In this document: piece after piece, positions 1-7,751 of the stretch
Layout of the letters: each line of letters begins with the position of its first letter
Position numbering within the stretch: the stretch's first letter is position 1
Source of the DNA: Nocardioides oceani
GTDB taxonomy: Bacteria > Actinomycetota > Actinomycetes > Propionibacteriales > Nocardioidaceae
Reading direction: 5' to 3'
Assembly (NCBI RefSeq): GCF_030412965.1
Contig: NZ_JAUHJQ010000001.1
Coordinates: 62,001 to 126,000, forward strand
Length of the DNA: 64,000 bases
Made by a program: the position numbers and the translations under genes
Notes under the pieces: generated by a model
Told to the model about the DNA's origin: nothing
What the model saw: only the letters and a program-made list of their open reading frames with translations
Database searches by the model: none

Positions 1-380
1 CGAGGTGTGCCCGCCCCAGTCGACCGGGGCCGGGCGGACCACGGCGCGGTGGGTGACGAGGCAGAAGGGGAAGCCCCCGGGCGAGTCGAGGACGGCGTAC
101 TCCCCGTCGCGGACGAGCGTCGCGCCCTCGGCGACCGCCCGCTCGACGGTCGGGCCGACCTCGGCGACGTGCAGGTCGAGGTGGAGCCGCGAGGGGCCCT
201 CGCCCAGCCGCTGCACGGCCAGGTGGACGTCGCCGTCGGCCGGGAGCAGGGAGGAGAACTCCCCGCCCTCCCCGCGGGAGGTCGAGAGGCCGTAGCCGGT
301 CACGGCGGTCCAGTGGGCGACTGCCGGCTCGAGGTCGCCGGGGCCAGGTCGAGGAACGCGGTCGTCCAGAACGGGTGCAC
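1..380 (-). pseudogene. VOC-family (glyoxalase-like) protein, frameshifted and cut by the window edge
   Basis: Reading from a GTG at 380 gives VHPFWTTAFLDLAP, a typical start of a glyoxalase/bleomycin-resistance (VOC) protein, but that frame stops 79 nt on. The family-like sequence continues in the next frame as WTAVTGYGLSTS, then HLDLHVAEV and DSPGGFPFCLV, up to the window edge. The two halves join as LAPGDLEPAVAHWT if one G is added to the run of four G at 340-343 (plus strand). The rest of the reading frame is intact, so this is either a recent single-base loss or a sequencing error in a homopolymer. The end of the gene lies outside the window. Substrate unknown. Confidence 0.7.
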
Positions 381-390
381 ACGCGGCACC

Positions 391-1020
391 CTACGGACCG
401 TCGACCCAGCGCTCACCCACGTTTCGCGTGGCCGCCGCCCCGTGGGTGAGCTCGGCCAGGACGGCGAGGAGCCGCGGCTCGTCGTCGGGTGCCACGCCGA
501 CGCGGAGCTCCACGCCGGCGCCGTACGTCGTCCCGAGCACCGCCACGCCACGGGCCCGCAGCTCGGTCTCGACGCGCCCGGCCTCGGCGTGGCCGACGTC
601 GACCACGAGCTCGCGGCGCAGCTCGCGGCGGACCGTGCCGGCCTCGGCGAGCGCCACCCGGACCGCGTCCCCGTAGGCACGCACCAGCCCGCCGGCGCCG
701 AGCAGGGTGCCGCCGAACCAGCGGCTCACCACCGCCACCACGTCGGAGACCTCCTGCCCGCGGAGCACCTCGAGCATCGGCGCACCGGCCGTGCCGGCGG
801 GCTCGCCATCGTCGTTCGACCGCTCCACCGGTACCGGCGGCGGGCCGAGCACGAACGCGCTGCAGTGGTGGCGGGCGTCCCAGTGGTCCTTGCGCAGCCG
901 CTCGACGACCGCGCGGGCGGCGGCCTCGTCCTCGACCCGGCGGAGGGTGCAGAGGAACCGCGACCGCTTGACCTCGACCTCCGCCTCGGCGTCGCGGGCG
1001 GGGACGAGGTAGCCGCTCAC
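391..1020 (-). CDS. yigZ: YigZ/IMPACT family protein
   Basis: A 209-residue protein that begins VSGYLVPARDAEAEVEVKRSRF and carries the IMPACT/YigZ signature DDGEPAGTAGAPML near residue 75, followed by the VVVSRWFGGTLLGAGGLVRAY block. The family has an N-terminal UPF0029 domain and a C-terminal EF-G-domain-V-like fold; the eukaryotic homologue regulates translation, and the bacterial role is not settled. The GTG at 1020 overlaps the stop of the upstream permease gene as GTGA, so the two are translationally coupled. An open frame extends further upstream, but that part is low-complexity Arg-rich shadow of the permease gene. Confidence 0.9.
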   Translation of the reverse strand: MSGYLVPARDAEAEVEVKRSRFLCTLRRVEDEAAARAVVERLRKDHWDARHHCSAFVLGPPPVPVERSNDDGEPAGTAGAPMLEVLRGQEVSDVVAVVSRWFGGTLLGAGGLVRAYGDAVRVALAEAGTVRRELRRELVVDVGHAEAGRVETELRARGVAVLGTTYGAGVELRVGVAPDDEPRLLAVLAELTHGAAATRNVGERWVDGP

Positions 1021-1799
1021 GACCACAGGCCGAGCACCTCGCCGCCGATCCGCACGACGAACGCGGCGACGACCAGCACGAAGAAGACCCGCACGAAGCG
1101 CGAGCCGCGGGCCACGGCGGTCCGCGCGCCGACGTACCCCCCGAGCAGGTTGCACGCGCCGATGACGAGGCCGGTCTTCCACAGCACGGCGCCCTGCGGC
1201 ACGAACAGCAGCAGCGCGCCGAGGTTGGTGGCCCAGTTGGCCAGCCGCGCCTTGGCCGACGCCTCCAGGAAGCCGTAGCCGAGCAGCCCGACGAGCGCGA
1301 AGACGAAGAAGCTGCCCGTGCCGGGGCCGAGCGCGCCGTCGTAGAAGCCGATCGCGACGCCGACCGCCATGGCCAGGCCGAGGTGGCGGTGGCCGCTGAA
1401 CCGCAGTGCGGTCGCCTCGCCGACCGAGGGCTTGAGCAGCACGTACGCCCCGACGGCCACGAGCACGACCAGGACGATCGGCTCGAACGCCTCCCGCGGC
1501 ACCTGCGAGGCGACCAGCGCGCCCCCGAAGGAGCCCACCAGCGCGAGGGCCATGAGCGGCAGGAACGTGCGCGGGTCCGGACGGACCCGGCGGTAGTACG
1601 TCGCCGAGCTGACCGTCGTCCCGCAGATCGACCCCAGCTTGTTGGTCGCCAAAATCTCGACCGGCGAGGCCGCGGGGAGCCCGACGAGGAGGGCGGGGAG
1701 CTGGATGAGCCCCCCGCCTCCGACGACGGCGTCCACGAACCCCGCCGTCAGCGCCGCCAGCCCGAGCAGGGCCAGCACGGTCAGCGTCGGGTCCTCCAC
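1017..1799 (-). CDS. TSUP-family (TauE/SafE) membrane permease
   Basis: A 260-residue integral membrane protein with about seven to eight hydrophobic segments. It opens with LTVLALLGLAALTAGFVDAV followed by GGGGLIQLPALL, the glycine-rich first repeat typical of TauE/SafE (DUF81) permeases; the second repeat contains GFYDGALGPGTGSF near residue 150. Members export or import sulfur-containing or organic anions; the substrate cannot be told from sequence. It starts at a GTG (1799) and its stop overlaps the yigZ start. The sulfonate-use genes are 60 kb away, so no link is implied. Confidence 0.9.
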   Translation of the reverse strand: MEDPTLTVLALLGLAALTAGFVDAVVGGGGLIQLPALLVGLPAASPVEILATNKLGSICGTTVSSATYYRRVRPDPRTFLPLMALALVGSFGGALVASQVPREAFEPIVLVVLVAVGAYVLLKPSVGEATALRFSGHRHLGLAMAVGVAIGFYDGALGPGTGSFFVFALVGLLGYGFLEASAKARLANWATNLGALLLFVPQGAVLWKTGLVIGACNLLGGYVGARTAVARGSRFVRVFFVLVVAAFVVRIGGEVLGLWS

Positions 1800-1830
1800 C
1801 GGTACGACGCTAACGGGCGCGTCCGGGGTG

Positions 1831-1866
1831 GCCTCAGGCGGTGCCTCAGGCGGTGCCTCAGGCGGT
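1831..1866. repeat. Three tandem copies of a 12-bp unit
   Basis: The unit gcctcaggcggt occurs at 1831-1842, 1843-1854 and 1855-1866 without a mismatch. The last copy covers the stop codon (1858-1860) and the final codons of the DUF3068 gene, so expansion or contraction would leave that protein's length unchanged while altering its 3' flank. Confidence 0.9.
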
Positions 1867-2751
1867 GTGGGCGGCCTTGGTCCGGCGACCGGTCAGGATC
1901 AGCGCGAGGCCGGCGAGCACGCAGAGCGCGCCGCCGATGAAGCCCACGAGCGGGACCGTGCGGGTCAGCAGGTCGACGCTGGCGATGTTGTCCTCGGCGT
2001 CGGCCACGTTGTCCGCGACCTCCTCGTCGGTGTACTGCATCTGCAGGTCCAGGACGAGGGTGCCGTCGGCGAGGTAGCGCTGCTGGTCGACGACCTGCTT
2101 GATGATCGCGCCGGTGCGCGGGTCGACGGAGTACTCCTTGCGGTCGGAGTAGAGGCCGTCGATGTCGCTGCCCAGGTCGATCGGGGCGCGCTCGGTCTCG
2201 GTCACGTAGACGTTGACGTCGAGGCCGTCGATCTCCTCGGCGCGGTCGAAGCGCGCGGTCACCGGCTCGTCGATGACGTTGTCGTAGACCTCGTAGTCCT
2301 TCTCCTCGGCGTCGAAGGGCCACTTGTTGACCAGGCCCTCGAAGGGCTCGACGTCGTCGGGCAGCTTCGAGCCGTCGACCGCCAGGGCGGTCTCGCGGTC
2401 GGTCGCGAAGGTCTCCTCGCCGGCGGAGATCAACCGGTCGTCCGCGTCGGAGACGCAGTCCGGGGTCTCCCCGTCGACCTCGACCAGGCAGGTCGCCTGC
2501 TTGAAGTAGACGGTGTCGTCGTCCGACGCCTCGGTGTCGGACTTGGTGATGCTGGTGTACCTCACCTCGAGCTCGCGGGTCTCCCCCGTCGAGGTGTTCA
2601 AGCGCTCCGCCGACCCGGTCAGGTCGGTCTTCTGGTCCACCTCGACCGGCGTCTTCTTCACCGCGCCCGGCGCCCAGGCCACACCCAGGATCCCGGCCAC
2701 CAGCAAGAAGGCGCCCAGACCCAGCAGAACTCGTCCCACGATCACACGCAC
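1858..2751 (-). CDS. DUF3068 family (PorA-like) membrane-anchored protein
   Basis: A 297-residue protein with an N-terminal membrane segment (VLLGLGAFLLVAGILGVAWAP, about residues 7-27), a large acidic extracytoplasmic domain, and a C-terminal membrane helix (VGFIGGALCVLAGLALIL, about 268-286) ending in a basic tail. This layout and the central motif DPRTGAIIKQVVDQQRYL match DUF3068, found in actinobacteria and often annotated as porin PorA family. Two Cys (ATCLVEV and PDCVSD) could form a disulfide. The GTG at 2751 has a GGGAGC ribosome site 8 nt before it. The function is unknown; the architecture suggests a cell-envelope role. Confidence 0.8.
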   Translation of the reverse strand: MRVIVGRVLLGLGAFLLVAGILGVAWAPGAVKKTPVEVDQKTDLTGSAERLNTSTGETRELEVRYTSITKSDTEASDDDTVYFKQATCLVEVDGETPDCVSDADDRLISAGEETFATDRETALAVDGSKLPDDVEPFEGLVNKWPFDAEEKDYEVYDNVIDEPVTARFDRAEEIDGLDVNVYVTETERAPIDLGSDIDGLYSDRKEYSVDPRTGAIIKQVVDQQRYLADGTLVLDLQMQYTDEEVADNVADAEDNIASVDLLTRTVPLVGFIGGALCVLAGLALILTGRRTKAAHTA

Positions 2752-2925
2752 GTTTGCTCCCGTACCTCTCCCTCGAACCCTCCGAGGCGAAAGTTACCCT
2801 GTGGTAGTCATCACCCCACAATCGGGTGTGACCTCGCTCGCGAGCGCGCCGCGCTGCCCGCTCACCCGGCGCCGACCGGACCGACCGGCCGGGTCGATGT
2901 CGGTGGCCGGCGGTAGACAGCCGGG

Positions 2926-3231
2926 GTGCGCGCCGAGTGCCTCCTGTGCTTCACCACCCGCCAGGTCCTGACCGAGGGCTGCGACGACACCCTGCGCTGG
3001 GTCGGGCTGTTCCGCGAGCTCCGCTCGCCCACCGCGACCGGCCTGGAGAAGCGGGTGGCCGCGTGCGACTGCGCCACCCTCGAGCGGTGGACCCTCGCGC
3101 GGCACCTCCTCGTGCGCGACCTGAGCACCGACGAGCTCGAGCAGCCGCCCGAGGCGCCCGGGTGCTCCGGCGTCGGACCCACCTCGACCCGCCCCTGCGC
3201 GAACTGGGACCGGGTTAGGGTCACGCGATGA
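2926..3231 (+). CDS. Small Cys-rich protein, weakly DUF2695-like
   Basis: A 101-residue protein opening VRAECLLCFTTRQVLTEGCDDTLRW and later AACDCATLERW. The GCDxTLR and CDC blocks recall DUF2695 proteins, which is a weak assignment from memory of the motif. Five of the six Cys lie in these blocks and could bind a metal. The stop overlaps the ATG of the next gene as ATGA. A -10-like TAGGGT (3216-3221) sits inside its 3' end and may serve the next gene separately. The last 30 residues are Pro/Thr-rich and unlike the rest. Confidence 0.55.
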   Translation: MRAECLLCFTTRQVLTEGCDDTLRWVGLFRELRSPTATGLEKRVAACDCATLERWTLARHLLVRDLSTDELEQPPEAPGCSGVGPTSTRPCANWDRVRVTR

Positions 3232-4484
3232 AGCGACCGCTCGCCGGCGTCCTCACGCCCCTCCTCGCCCTCGCCACGGCCGGCGGACTGCTCGTGGCCG
3301 CCCCCGGCCCCGTGTCCGCCGCACCGGGGTGGACGCCGCCCCGGGTCGTGGCCGACGACATGCGGACAGGGTTCGGCTTCGTCGAGCCGCGGGTGGCCGT
3401 CAACCGGCACGGCGACGCGGTCATCACCTGGGAGTGCGACGGGCTGTGCGTGCGGGTGCGGCACCGCGACGGCGGGCTGGGCCCGCTGGTGCGCGCCGGC
3501 GACGCGGACGGCGGCTTCCACTGGACCCGCGAGCCGCTCGTCGACGACCAGGGTCGGGTCACGGTGCTCTGGTCGTCGTACGCCGGCGGCGGGCCGTTCC
3601 AGGCCCAGCAGCTCGACGCCGACGACCGGCCCGGCGAGCCGGTGGTGCTCGACCCGGCCGAGGCCGACGCCTCCCTCGCCGCGGTCAACCGCGCCGGCGA
3701 CGTCCTGGTGGCCTGGACCGCCGGGGCGGAGCACCGGGTGCGGCTGCTGCGGCCCGACGGCACGCTCGGCCCGACCGGCTCGCTGCCCGACCTGCCGCAC
3801 CGGGTGCTGGCGGCGCCGGACGGCTCGTTCGTGCTGGTCGGCCGCACCGGCGACCGGCTGTGGGTCCGCCCGGTCGTCGACGGCGTCGTCGGCGAGCCGC
3901 AGGCCCCGACCGAGCGCCCGACCGGCTTCCACGACGCTGCCTTCCTCGCCGACGGCTCGCTCGCTTTCCTGTGGTGGCAGCGCACGCCGGCCGGCGACGA
4001 CCTCGTGGCGCGGCGCTGGAGGGCCGAGGACGGCTTCGGCGAGCCGGCCGTGCTCGCCGCCGAGCAGGACCAGCTCCGCGACCTGCGGCTGCACACGCTC
4101 GGCGACGGCCGGGTGGTCGTGACCTGGGCCCGTGGCCAGGGCCTGCGGGCGGGGGTCCTCCCGGTGGCCGAGGACGCCGCGTTCACCTTCCGCCGGATCT
4201 CCACCAAGCACCTCGGCGTCCACGCCGCGCGCAACCGGCTGGTCCTGCTGCGGTCGTCCGACCGCCCCCACCGCGTCACCGTGCGGACGTGGGACGGCAC
4301 CGGGGAGGCCTCCGCCCGCCGCCACGTCCTCGTCGACCCGCGCTACCGCAAGGAGCTCGGGCTGACCGAGCTCGCCGCGGCCTCGGCCGGCGGCCCGGTC
4401 GTGCTGGTCAACCACCGCGAGATGGCGCTGCCCCACCGGGGCCGCGACGCCTTCGCCACGATGTGGGTCACGGTGCGGCGATGA
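3228..4484 (+). CDS. Secreted propeller-like protein, first of a tandem pair
   Basis: A 418-residue exported protein: a signal peptide (MKRPLAGVLTPLLALATAGG, cut likely after VSAAPG near residue 33), then short repeats of the form EPxVAVNxxGDAVITW, ASLAAVNRAGDVLVAWT and DGRVVVTWARG about 40-50 residues apart, as in beta-propeller or sialidase-like folds. No catalytic residues were recognised. The pair WECDGLCVRVRHRDGG places two Cys near the N-terminus, matched in the next gene. It overlaps that gene by ATGA. Probably an extracellular binding protein; ligand unknown. Confidence 0.75.
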   Translation: MKRPLAGVLTPLLALATAGGLLVAAPGPVSAAPGWTPPRVVADDMRTGFGFVEPRVAVNRHGDAVITWECDGLCVRVRHRDGGLGPLVRAGDADGGFHWTREPLVDDQGRVTVLWSSYAGGGPFQAQQLDADDRPGEPVVLDPAEADASLAAVNRAGDVLVAWTAGAEHRVRLLRPDGTLGPTGSLPDLPHRVLAAPDGSFVLVGRTGDRLWVRPVVDGVVGEPQAPTERPTGFHDAAFLADGSLAFLWWQRTPAGDDLVARRWRAEDGFGEPAVLAAEQDQLRDLRLHTLGDGRVVVTWARGQGLRAGVLPVAEDAAFTFRRISTKHLGVHAARNRLVLLRSSDRPHRVTVRTWDGTGEASARRHVLVDPRYRKELGLTELAAASAGGPVVLVNHREMALPHRGRDAFATMWVTVRR

Positions 4485-5722
4485 GGGCGCCCGCACGCGT
4501 CGCCGCCCTGGTCGGTGGGCTGCTCGGCGGGCTGCTCACGGCCGGGTTCACCGTGCTGCCCGCGCCCGCCGCGCCGGCGCCGGCACGAGGCCCGGTGTGG
4601 ACGTCACCGCAGGTCGTCGCCCGGGAAGCGCACTCACCGGCCGTCGCGGTGAACCCCGCCGGGGTCGCGGTCGTGGCGTGGTGGTGCGACCACTCGATCT
4701 GCGTCCGCCGGCGCAGCCCCGACGGTGGTCTCGGCAGGACGGCCCGCATCCCGACGACGAACGCGGCGTCGTTCCGCGTCGCCCTGGACCGGGACGGCAC
4801 GGCAACCCTGCTGCACACCGCCCCCGGCGAGGGCGGCTCGGTCCTCCTCGCCCAGCGGCTCCGCCCGGACGGACCGGTCGGCGACCCGGTCGTCGTCGAG
4901 GAGGACGCCGCCCCCGTCGCCCTGGACGTCTCGCCCACCGGCGACGTCGCCGTGCAGGTGCGGCGCGACGCCCGGCGCTGGCTGCGGGTGCTCGCGGCCG
5001 ACGGCACGGTGGGCCCGGAGGTGCCGCTCGGCGCGGAGTCGGTCGTCGAGCCGGCCGCCGACGGAGGCTTCCGGCTGTTCGACCAGGACCCTGACGGGAC
5101 GCTCCGGCTGCGGGTGCTGCGCGACGGTGACGTGGTCGCGGAGGTCACCCTCGGGACGTCCGAGGCCCCCGCCGACCTCGCCGTCCGCACCGACGGCACG
5201 GCCGTCGCGGCCTGGTGGGAGGGCCCCCGCGCCGAGCGCAGGCTGCGGGTCCGCCACGTCGGCCCGGCCGGCGAGGTGTCTCCGGTCCGGGCGCTCACCG
5301 GCACGGTCGAGGGCGGCCGGCAGCTGGAGCTCTCCGCCCTGCCCGACGGCCGGGTGCTGGCCGCGTTCCGCAGCCGGTCGGGTGTCCGCGGCGGCGTCGT
5401 GCCCCGGCAGCCCGGCCCGTGGATGCGGCTGGGGCCGGCGGTGCTGACCGGCTACGACAACCTGCTCGCGGTGGCCCGGGACCGAGTGGTGGTCGTGTCG
5501 CTCGTCGACACCTGGATGGACCACCACGTCTCGGCCCACGCCTGGGACGGCCGGCGCGTGTCACGGTCCACCCGCATCATCGAGGCGCCGGGCTACGACA
5601 ACGACTGCGGGTCGAGCGACCTGGTCGTCGCCAGCGGCGGTGGCCACGTGCTCGTCGCCAACCGCCGCAGCCACTCGTGCCGGCCGCGCTACGACCAGCT
5701 GGTCGTGACCTACCGGAGGTGA
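4481..5722 (+). CDS. Secreted propeller-like protein, second of a tandem pair
   Basis: A 413-residue paralogue of the preceding gene. It has a signal peptide (AALVGGLLGGLLTAGFTVLP, Ala-rich cut site near residue 33) and the same repeat style: SPAVAVNPAGVAVVAWWC, DGTATLLHTAP, DGTAVAAWWEGP and DGRVLAAFRS. WWCDHSICVRRRSPDGG aligns with WECDGLCVRVRHRDGG of the first copy, so the Cys pair is conserved. A second pair appears at its C-terminus (NDCGSSD and HSCRPRYD), absent from the first copy. It ends 13 nt before the convergent vWA gene. Confidence 0.75.
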   Translation: MRAPARVAALVGGLLGGLLTAGFTVLPAPAAPAPARGPVWTSPQVVAREAHSPAVAVNPAGVAVVAWWCDHSICVRRRSPDGGLGRTARIPTTNAASFRVALDRDGTATLLHTAPGEGGSVLLAQRLRPDGPVGDPVVVEEDAAPVALDVSPTGDVAVQVRRDARRWLRVLAADGTVGPEVPLGAESVVEPAADGGFRLFDQDPDGTLRLRVLRDGDVVAEVTLGTSEAPADLAVRTDGTAVAAWWEGPRAERRLRVRHVGPAGEVSPVRALTGTVEGGRQLELSALPDGRVLAAFRSRSGVRGGVVPRQPGPWMRLGPAVLTGYDNLLAVARDRVVVVSLVDTWMDHHVSAHAWDGRRVSRSTRIIEAPGYDNDCGSSDLVVASGGGHVLVANRRSHSCRPRYDQLVVTYRR

Positions 5723-5735
5723 CGCCCGGGTGGGG

Positions 5736-7751
5736 TCAGCCCACCCAGAACCCGCGGCCGCCGAACCAGCCGCCGAGGTCGCCCCCGCCGGGCCCGCCGG
5801 CCGAGCCCCGGCGGCTGCCGAGGTAGGACCCGACCACGGCCGCGCCGAGGTCGTCGAGCTCCGGGGCGACCACGCGGCCGTCCACCCGCCGGGCCATCGA
5901 GTCGATGAAGCGCGCCAGCCCCGGGTCCTCGCCGAGCCGGAAGAACGTCGTCTGCGCGCCGAGCCGGCCCGCGTTGTCGAGCTCGCGGACGGCGTACGCC
6001 ACGGTCAGGGGGTGGGGCGGGTAGCTGAACCACACCTCGCCGTCGGGCTCGAGGTGCGAAGTCGGCTCGCCGTCGGTGACGATCAGCAGCACCGGCTGGG
6101 CGTTGGGGTGCTTGCGGAAGTGCCGGTTGGCCAGCAGCAGGGCGTGGTGCAGGTTCGTGCCCTTGTCCCACATCGCGTCCAGCGCGGTGAGCTGCTCGAT
6201 CTCCATCACCTCGGCGTGCCGGCCGAAGCCGATCAGCTGCAGGTGGTCCCCTCGGAAGCGGGAGCGGATGAGGGTGTGCAGGGCGAGCGCGGTGCGCTTC
6301 ATAGGCACCCAGCGGCCGTCCATCGCCATCGAGAAGGACGTGTCCACGAGCAGCGCGACGGCCGCCTGCGTGCGCGCCTCGGTCTCCTGGACCTCGACGT
6401 CGCCGATCTCCACGAGCGGGCCGGTCGGGTCGCCGGCGCGGCGCAGGACGCCGTTGAGCACGGTGCGGGTGACGTCCCACGGCTCGGTGTCGCCGAACGC
6501 CCACTCCCGGGTGGCGCCCGAGCGCTCGCCGGCCGCACCGGCCTTGTCCATGTCGCGCTGCCCCTGGCGGCCCGAGAGCCGCTGCGCGACGTCACGCAGC
6601 AGCGCCTTGCCCAGCTGGCGCATCGCCTTGGGGGTCAACCGGAGCTGCCCGGAGGAGTCCCGCTTGAGCGTCCCGGAGTCCCGCAGCGCCTTCTCCAGCT
6701 GTTGGAGCGTGCGGGCGTCGACGGCCGCCTGGTCGCCGAGCTGCCGCGACAGCGCGTCGAGGTCGAGGTCGTCCATCCGGGCGCCGCCGTAGGACTGGGA
6801 GAGCTGCTCGGAGAGCTGGTCGAGGTCGGCGAGGTCCTGGAAGACGCCGGTGCCGTCGCCGAGGCCCAGCCCCTCCTCACCGTCCATCCGCTCCGAGCCG
6901 CCCCAGTCCTCCCCCGGGCGGAGCGCCTGCAGGTTCGAGTCGAGCTGGGAGAGGGAGTCCATGAGCTCGGGGCTGCCGAAGGCCTGCGCCGCGAGCGCGT
7001 CCAGCTCGTCGCGCTGCTCCTGGGTCATCGAGTTGCGCATCCGCTGGGCCGCGGCGGCGCGCTGGGCGAGGGAGTCGAGGAGCTCGTCGACGTTGCCGGG
7101 CCGCTCGGGGAAGAAGTCCCCGTGCTTGTCCATGAACTCCTGGAACTGCTCGTCGGTGTCCTCGCCGCGACGGTGCGCGTCGAGCAGCTGGTTGAGGTCC
7201 TGCAGCATCTCGTTGACGCGCGCGCGGTCCTCGTCGGTCGCGTTCTCCAGCGCCTGCTTCATGCCGGAGAACCGCTGCTCGAGCATCTCCCGCCCCAGCA
7301 GGTCCTTGATCTTCTCGTAGTCCTCGCGCGCCTGCCGGCTCTGCCAGTCGTACGACGACAGCTCGCTCACCGCCGCGGCCGGGCTGCTCGGCAGGTTCCC
7401 CAGCTGCATCTCCCGGAAGTCCCGGTCCGCGTCGTCCATCATCGCGTCGCGGGCCAGCTGCTTGCGCTCCTCGAGCACCGCCCGGTCGAGCAGCTCCTTG
7501 ACCTCCTGGAGCGTCCCGTCGAGGTTGTGTCGCTGGAGCAGCTCGCGGCGCCGCTCGGCCACGCGCCGGGCCAGGTCGTCCAGCCCGCGCTGGTCCTTGC
7601 CGCCGCGGCGGAGGAACTCCTGCATGGCCCGCTCAGGGCTGTACCCGGCCATCACGTCCTCGCCGATCGCGTCGAGCGCCTCGGCGAGGTCGACCGGCGG
7701 CGCGAGCGGGTCGCCGCCCTCGTAGCGCCGGAACCGGGTGCGGTCCTTCAT
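5736..7751 (-). CDS. von Willebrand factor A domain protein, partner of MoxR-type ATPase
   Basis: A 671-residue protein with a long charged, coiled-coil-prone helical region (about 60-400, e.g. LDDLARRVAERRRELLQRHN) and a C-terminal vWA domain. The MIDAS motif is LLVDTSFSM near residue 465, with a second Asp/Thr block VTDGEPTSH about 110 residues later. The Gly-rich tail is GGPGGGDLGGWFGGRGFW. Start and stop overlap with the upstream ATPase as TGATG, so the two are coupled. MoxR/vWA pairs act as chaperone-like systems that load metals or remodel complexes; the client here is not visible. Confidence 0.88.
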   Translation of the reverse strand: MKDRTRFRRYEGGDPLAPPVDLAEALDAIGEDVMAGYSPERAMQEFLRRGGKDQRGLDDLARRVAERRRELLQRHNLDGTLQEVKELLDRAVLEERKQLARDAMMDDADRDFREMQLGNLPSSPAAAVSELSSYDWQSRQAREDYEKIKDLLGREMLEQRFSGMKQALENATDEDRARVNEMLQDLNQLLDAHRRGEDTDEQFQEFMDKHGDFFPERPGNVDELLDSLAQRAAAAQRMRNSMTQEQRDELDALAAQAFGSPELMDSLSQLDSNLQALRPGEDWGGSERMDGEEGLGLGDGTGVFQDLADLDQLSEQLSQSYGGARMDDLDLDALSRQLGDQAAVDARTLQQLEKALRDSGTLKRDSSGQLRLTPKAMRQLGKALLRDVAQRLSGRQGQRDMDKAGAAGERSGATREWAFGDTEPWDVTRTVLNGVLRRAGDPTGPLVEIGDVEVQETEARTQAAVALLVDTSFSMAMDGRWVPMKRTALALHTLIRSRFRGDHLQLIGFGRHAEVMEIEQLTALDAMWDKGTNLHHALLLANRHFRKHPNAQPVLLIVTDGEPTSHLEPDGEVWFSYPPHPLTVAYAVRELDNAGRLGAQTTFFRLGEDPGLARFIDSMARRVDGRVVAPELDDLGAAVVGSYLGSRRGSAGGPGGGDLGGWFGGRGFWVG

